Assembly: GCF_900021175.1 (NCBI RefSeq)
Contig: NZ_FCOP01000013.1
Span: 806,001-870,000 of the forward strand
Direction of reading: 5' to 3'
Source: Pseudenterobacter timonensis
GTDB lineage: Bacteria; Pseudomonadota; Gammaproteobacteria; Enterobacterales; Enterobacteriaceae
Length of the DNA: 64,000 nucleotides
The notes under the pieces were generated by a model, which did not search any database, had not been told where the DNA came from, and worked only from the letters and a program-made list of their open reading frames with translations. Position numbers and translations under genes: made by a program. This document shows, one piece after another, positions 59,916-64,000 of this stretch (position 1 is the stretch's first letter; every line of letters starts with the position of its first letter).

Positions 59916-59952
59916 TTGTCGGTGTCAGAAAAAACACCGACAATCCTTTTTT
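59916..59952 (+). terminator. Terminator after aglB, close before sseA
   Basis: TTGTCGGTGT/ACACCGACAA 10-bp perfect stem, 8-base loop, then TCCTTTTTT. Only 22 bases separate it from the sseA ATG. Confidence 0.9.
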
Positions 59953-59974
59953 ACGGAAAAGAATGGAGGCAACC

Positions 59975-60820
59975 ATGTCTACCTCATATTTTGTCGCCGC
60001 CGACTGGCTGATTGAGCACGGTGACGACCCGGAAGTTCAGATTATTGATGCGCGCATGGCCCCTCCGGGCCAGGAGCATCGTGACGTTCCCGGTGAATAT
60101 CGCGCGGGGCATCTGCCTGGCGCGGTATTTTTTGATATCGAAGCGCTCTCCGATCACACCTCTCCCCTGCCGCACATGCTGCCGCGCCCGGAAGCCTTTT
60201 CCGTGGCGATGCGCGAGCTGGGCGTCAGCAAAGATAAACACCTTGTCGTTTACGATGAAGGTAATCTCTTCTCCGCGCCGCGCGCGTGGTGGATGCTGAA
60301 AAACTTCGGTGTGGAAAAAGTGTCGATTCTGGCAGGTGGGCTTGCGGGCTGGAAACGTGATGAACTGCCGCTCCAGCAGGGTGACGTCACGCTGCCGGAA
60401 GGGGATTTCGACGCCACGTTTGACGCAAAAGTGGTGAAGCGTCTGACCGACGTCCTGGTAGTAAGCCACGAAAAGGGGGCGCAAATTGTTGATGCGCGTC
60501 CTGCACCCCGTTTCAACGCAGAAGCGGATGAACCGCGTCCGGGGCTGAAACGCGGACATATTCCGGGTGCGCTGAACGTGCCGTGGGGCGACCTGGTGTT
60601 CGAGGGCGAGCTGAAAACCACCGATGAATTGCATGCCATTTTTGAACGTCAGGGTGTGGATTTGCATCGTCCGATTATTGCCAGCTGTGGCTCCGGCGTA
60701 ACGGCCTGCGTGGTGATTCTGGCGCTGGCAACCCTTGGCGCGAATGATGTAACCCTGTATGACGGCTCCTGGAGCGAATGGGGTGCACGGGACGATCTGC
60801 CGGTTGAACCGGCGACATAA
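59975..60820 (+). CDS. sseA: SseA, 3-mercaptopyruvate sulfurtransferase
   Basis: 281 residues from the ATG at 59975 (GGAGG upstream), the E. coli length. Two rhodanese domains: the N-terminal one is inactive, the C-terminal one has the active Cys in the loop CGSGVTA (about 238), the signature of mercaptopyruvate rather than thiosulfate transferases. It yields sulfane sulfur and pyruvate. Its stop overlaps the start of the downstream RpiR-type regulator (TAATG), so the two are coupled. In E. coli sseA stands alone between yfhM and sseB. Confidence 0.97.
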   Translation: MSTSYFVAADWLIEHGDDPEVQIIDARMAPPGQEHRDVPGEYRAGHLPGAVFFDIEALSDHTSPLPHMLPRPEAFSVAMRELGVSKDKHLVVYDEGNLFSAPRAWWMLKNFGVEKVSILAGGLAGWKRDELPLQQGDVTLPEGDFDATFDAKVVKRLTDVLVVSHEKGAQIVDARPAPRFNAEADEPRPGLKRGHIPGALNVPWGDLVFEGELKTTDELHAIFERQGVDLHRPIIASCGSGVTACVVILALATLGANDVTLYDGSWSEWGARDDLPVEPAT

Positions 60821-61590
60821 TGGATAACCGCCTGGCCACGCTGTTGATGCGCGGGGCGTCGCTGACCCGCGCGGAGTATCGCGTCCTCGCCCACCTCACG
60901 GAGCATCCGCTGCTGGTGGGCAACATCACGGTGCGCGAGCTGGCGCAGGCGACGTTTGTCTCCACCGCGACGATTATGCGGCTGTGCCAGAAGCTGGGGT
61001 TCAGCGGTTTTAGCGAGTTTATCTGGCACTGCAAAAAGCTGCTTTCTGATACGCCGCATATCGCCGCGCAGCCTGAGCAGCATGCAGAATTGCCCGCGCT
61101 GTTTAATCAGTTTATCGCTAACTATCAGCACACCTTTCAGTGGGTCACACAGGACAAACGCCAGCAGTTTGCCAGCCTGCTGCGCCAGAAAGAGAGCTTC
61201 TTTCTTTATGGGGCCGGGTTTTCCTATCTCTTTGCCGAGTACCTGACCAAGAAATTGCAGGTGCTGGGTAAAACAGCGTTTATCTCCGGTCCGGGCGACA
61301 GCCGGAATATTTTTCTCAGCAACGCCGCACGCTATCAGGTGTTTATTGCCGTCTCCCGCAGCGGCGAAACGGAGCAGGTGCTGGATAAAGCGCGGATTGC
61401 CAAAAACGTCGGGATGACGGTTGTCGCCTTTACCCGTGCCTCTGCTAATACGCTGGCGGGAATGGCGGATCTGCATTTCGCGCTCTATGACGAAGCGGTG
61501 CACTTCGCTGCCGAAGCCGCGAGGGTGACGTCGTTTGAGTCGAATCTGGTATTGCTGATGGATTTACTGCTGCTGGAAGCAACGGGGTGA
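60820..61590 (+). CDS. RpiR/MurR family regulator, probably of the alpha-glucoside genes
   Basis: 256 residues. The N-terminal HTH_6 domain (about 1-75) contains the second helix VRELAQATFVSTATIMRLCQKLG. A C-terminal SIS sugar-phosphate-binding domain (about 100-245) carries SRSGETEQVLDKARIAK. RpiR regulators sense phosphosugars, so a product of the aglAB pathway is a natural ligand. The gene is separated from aglAB only by sseA. Its start overlaps the sseA stop by one base. Its target is inferred. Confidence 0.85.
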   Translation: MDNRLATLLMRGASLTRAEYRVLAHLTEHPLLVGNITVRELAQATFVSTATIMRLCQKLGFSGFSEFIWHCKKLLSDTPHIAAQPEQHAELPALFNQFIANYQHTFQWVTQDKRQQFASLLRQKESFFLYGAGFSYLFAEYLTKKLQVLGKTAFISGPGDSRNIFLSNAARYQVFIAVSRSGETEQVLDKARIAKNVGMTVVAFTRASANTLAGMADLHFALYDEAVHFAAEAARVTSFESNLVLLMDLLLLEATG

Positions 61591-61607
61591 AGCTCACCCC
61601 GCCGTAA

Positions 61608-62384
61608 TCAGATAATGCGGTTGGTCTTGAGATCGCGCAGGAAGCCGCCCCAGCGACGCTCGTAGAACGGGGTGATGTGCTCGGTAATAAAATGGCTGAT
61701 GCCCTTCTCACCTTTCTTCACCTGGCAGATATCAATCGGCTCATCGCCCGGAAGCGTGTCGGTGGCTACGCTTCCCGCCGCCTGAATGATCTCCTCCATA
61801 TCGCCGTCCGCTTCAATACCAATCAGCAATACCGGCTGTTCGTCAGCGCTCTCTTTGATGGAGCAGAGGAACGCGCGTTTCACCGGCTTGATGGTTTTGA
61901 ACAGCGTGGTCAGGGAGTCAATCATCTGCGCGGGCGGCTCGGCCACTTCAGACAGCAGCAGCGTTTCGCCCCCTTCCAGCACCTCCTGGGTGCTGAGCGG
62001 ATTGCCCTCTTTACCAATCAGGTGGCTGATTTCGCGCGGGGTGAACTCTTTCCCTGTCGGCAGTTTGGCGTTGAGGAACAGCGTCTGTCCCAGCGTCATT
62101 TCGAACAACGTGCGCACCGGCATCACCACGAACGCCTGTTCGTCTTCTACCGCTTCCTGCAAGGCTTCCAGTGAGGTAAAGAACGGGATCACCGAGGTGC
62201 CGTCATCTTTCTCCCAGTGCAGCAGATCCAGCGCGCTCTCTTCGACAACCTGCTCCCCTTCTGCCGCCATTCCCGGCACCCAGACGGTGGATTCCAGCAG
62301 CGTGCGGAAAAAGGCCGGACGGTGGGCGGGCTCGGTCGCCGCCTGCTCCAGCAGGGTTTCTAATTCATTTTTGGTTTCGGACAT
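61608..62384 (-). CDS. sseB: SseB, serine sensitivity enhancing protein
   Basis: 258 residues, the E. coli length. It has an N-terminal SseB domain (about 10-130) and a C-terminal second domain, with no signal or membrane segment. The biochemical role is unknown; the name comes from an effect on serine tolerance in E. coli. It lies convergent to the RpiR-type gene, 17 bp apart, and upstream of pepB as in E. coli. Confidence 0.95.
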   Translation of the reverse strand: MSETKNELETLLEQAATEPAHRPAFFRTLLESTVWVPGMAAEGEQVVEESALDLLHWEKDDGTSVIPFFTSLEALQEAVEDEQAFVVMPVRTLFEMTLGQTLFLNAKLPTGKEFTPREISHLIGKEGNPLSTQEVLEGGETLLLSEVAEPPAQMIDSLTTLFKTIKPVKRAFLCSIKESADEQPVLLIGIEADGDMEEIIQAAGSVATDTLPGDEPIDICQVKKGEKGISHFITEHITPFYERRWGGFLRDLKTNRII

Positions 62385-62402
62385 AGTTTGGCTACTTCAA
62401 AA

Positions 62403-62518
62403 ACGCCGGGTGGCGCTTCACTTACCCGGCCTACAAAACCGTAGGCCCGTGCAAGCGCAGCGCCGCCGGGCAATATGATGACTCCGAAGGCGCGCGCAAG
62501 CGCAGCGCCACCCGGCAA
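62403..62518. repeat. Three REP units between sseB and pepB
   Basis: GCCGGGTGGCGCTTCACTTACCCGGC, then CGTGCAAGCGCAGCGCCGCCGGGC and GCGCGCAAGCGCAGCGCCACCCGGC. The units fill the gap after the pepB stop. Confidence 0.88.
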
Positions 62519-62524
62519 AAAAGA

Positions 62525-63811
62525 TTACTCAGCCGTCAGCAGGTTCGCAATGGTGCGCACGCCAAGGCCTGTCGCGCCTGCGGCCCACTGTTCAACCGCT
62601 GCCTTGCGGTAGGTAGCGGAACAGTCGATGTGCAGCCAGCCTTCGCGGTAGTTCTCCACAAAGTGGGAGAGGAAGCCTGCCGCCGTGCTTGCACCCGCCG
62701 GGTACGCCGCGCTGGCGGTGTTGTTCAGTTCCGCGAAATTAGAGGGCAGCTGGCTGCGGTGGAACTCGGCCAGCGGCAGGCGCCAGAAAGGTTCGTTTTC
62801 CGCAGCAGCGCTCGCCAGCAGGCGAGCAGCCAGCTTGTCATCAAAGCTGAACAGCGCATGGTAATCATTACCCAGCGCCGTTTTCGCCGCGCCGGTCAGG
62901 GTTGCCATATCGATGATCAGCTCCGGTTTCTGGGCAGAAGCATCGATCAGGCCATCGGCCAGCACCAGGCGTCCTTCCGCGTCGGTATTCATCACTTCGA
63001 CGTTTTTACCGTTGCGGTAGCGAATAATGTCGCCCAGCTTGAAGGCGTTGCCGCTCACCATGTTATCTGCGCAGCAGAGGTAAAGCTTCACGCGCTTGTT
63101 CAGACCACGGGTGATAGCGAACGCCAGCGCGCCGGTGATGGTTGCCGCACCGCCCATATCAGACTTCATGGAGTCCATAAACGCGCTCTGTTTCAGGCTG
63201 TAGCCGCCGGAATCAAAGGTAATGCCTTTCCCCACCAGGCAGGCATAGACCGGAGCGTCTTTGTCGCCGGTCGGGTTGTAGTCCAGCGCCAGCAGTACAG
63301 GAGCGCGCTCGGAGCCCCGCCCCACGGTGTGAATGCCCATATAATTCTGCTCGCGCAGATCTTCGCCTTTGGTAATGCGATACGACATGCTGTCGCCCGC
63401 CACGCCGCCAATCAGATCGACCGCGCGCTGCGCCAGCTGTTCCGGGCCAAGCTCTTCCGCCGGCGCGTTGATAGTGTCGCGCACCCAGTCGATAATATTG
63501 AGACGGTTTTCCAGCTCTTTTTGCGCCGCCTCATCAAGGCTCGCCCACTCGATTTTGCGGGTGCCTTTCGGGCCTTTGTAACCAGCCCAGAACGCCCAGC
63601 TGCGTTCGGTATCCCAGCCTTCCCCCTCGAGCATCACATGTTTGATGCCCAGGCCGTCGATCTTGCGCGCCGCGCGCTGGATAAGTCCTGAATCATCTTT
63701 GCCGGTAAGGTGCAGGGTAATACCGTCGTTATTGATACTGTACGTGGCTTTTTCACCCCAGCGCGCGTCGGCGGGCTGAGTGGAGAGCGTAATCTTCATC
63801 GCTTCGGTCAT
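62525..63811 (-). CDS. pepB: PepB, aminopeptidase B (M17)
   Basis: 428 residues from the ATG at 63811, E. coli 427. The M17 active site is complete: [22 protein letters not shown] and [12 protein letters not shown]. It is a broad cytoplasmic exopeptidase with preference for acidic N-terminal residues. The start giving [10 protein letters not shown] is that of the family; an earlier in-frame start was rejected. iscX is immediately upstream, as at the end of the E. coli isc cluster. Confidence 0.98.
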   Translation of the reverse strand: MTEAMKITLSTQPADARWGEKATYSINNDGITLHLTGKDDSGLIQRAARKIDGLGIKHVMLEGEGWDTERSWAFWAGYKGPKGTRKIEWASLDEAAQKELENRLNIIDWVRDTINAPAEELGPEQLAQRAVDLIGGVAGDSMSYRITKGEDLREQNYMGIHTVGRGSERAPVLLALDYNPTGDKDAPVYACLVGKGITFDSGGYSLKQSAFMDSMKSDMGGAATITGALAFAITRGLNKRVKLYLCCADNMVSGNAFKLGDIIRYRNGKNVEVMNTDAEGRLVLADGLIDASAQKPELIIDMATLTGAAKTALGNDYHALFSFDDKLAARLLASAAAENEPFWRLPLAEFHRSQLPSNFAELNNTASAAYPAGASTAAGFLSHFVENYREGWLHIDCSATYRKAAVEQWAAGATGLGVRTIANLLTAE

Positions 63812-63864
63812 TTTATTTATCCTTATTAGCAAACGGGCCGCCTGAAGGCAGCCCGTTAAATTAT

Positions 63865-64000
63865 CTACTCTGCTTCATCTAACCAGACTAACAGAATCGC
63901 CTCCAGAATTTTTTCACTGGATGCGTTGGGATCGTCATCAAAATCTTCTAACTCGCAGATCCACTGATGCATATCGGTAAATCTGACGGTTTTCGGATCG
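63865..64000 (-). CDS. iscX: IscX, C-terminal part
   Basis: The last 44 codons of IscX are present and the gene runs off the right edge. The translation contains [22 protein letters not shown] and ends [10 protein letters not shown], matching the 66-residue E. coli protein. IscX is an acidic partner of the cysteine desulfurase IscS and an iron-dependent regulator of Fe-S assembly. The start is outside the window. Confidence 0.95.
   Translation of the reverse strand, partial: DPKTVRFTDMHQWICELEDFDDDPNASSEKILEAILLVWLDEAE

Overview
The window is a contiguous stretch of an enterobacterial chromosome. It carries the core order known from Escherichia coli at about 55-57 min: purC, bamC, dapA, gcvR, bcp, perM, bepA, yfgD, hda, uraA, upp, purM, purN, ppk, ppx, pdeF, yfgG, guaA, guaB, xseA, yfgJ, der, bamB, yfgM, hisS, ispG, rodZ, rlmN, ndk, pbpC, yfhM, sseA, sseB, pepB, iscX. 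Protein lengths and start codons match the E. coli family members closely, including the unusual starts TTG for gcvR, CTG for hda and GTG for purM, yfgM and hisS. The source is therefore a member of Enterobacteriaceae. It is not E. coli: the hyf hydrogenase operon is missing between bcp and perM, and several accessory modules sit in the gaps. Those modules fit an Enterobacter, Leclercia, Lelliottia, Klebsiella or Citrobacter type of genome, but the sequence alone does not let me name the genus.

Accessory modules by position: (1) 6.5-11.2 kb, between yfgD and hda: a transposase-derived HTH gene without an intact DDE triad, divergent from a three-gene operon (lactose/cellobiose-type PTS IIC, cytoplasmic glycosylasparaginase, M17 aminopeptidase) behind a near-consensus class II CRP promoter. 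This is the best candidate for an undescribed catabolic system, possibly uptake and cleavage of sugar-asparagine conjugates. (2) 14.5-16.1 kb, between upp and purM: a GH1 6-phospho-beta-glucosidase whose promoter lies between two GAAACCGGTTTC operators. (3) 24.6-25.9 kb: an MFS transporter where E. coli has yfgH and yfgI. (4) 30.9-32.2 kb, between xseA and yfgJ: a protealysin-like M4 metalloprotease with its emfourin-type inhibitor. (5) 32.5-35.1 kb, between yfgJ and der: a Gfo/Idh/MocA oxidoreductase and a POT peptide transporter. (6) 44.6-49.3 kb, between ndk and pbpC: a DMSO-reductase-like operon with a polyferredoxin, behind a perfect FNR box. (7) 56.9-61.6 kb: an alpha-glucoside PTS EIICB and GH4 phospho-glucosidase pair, then sseA, then an RpiR-type regulator.

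The core genes fall into familiar groups. Purine and pyrimidine genes are purC, purM-purN, guaBA, upp and uraA, with PurR boxes at purC and purM, a weaker one at guaB, and a T-tract start at upp. Envelope genes are bamC, bamB, bepA, yfgM, rodZ, and yfhM with pbpC. Polyphosphate is handled by ppk and ppx, replication control by hda, ribosome and tRNA functions by der, hisS and rlmN, and isoprenoid synthesis by ispG. A leader or intergenic RNA matching the position and layout of SroE lies between ispG and hisS. Several intergenic gaps hold REP/BIME palindromes, and one holds a full 127-bp ERIC element. I saw no rRNA, tRNA, CRISPR array, intact insertion sequence or prophage. All family assignments were made by reading the sequence against remembered family features; no searches were run.
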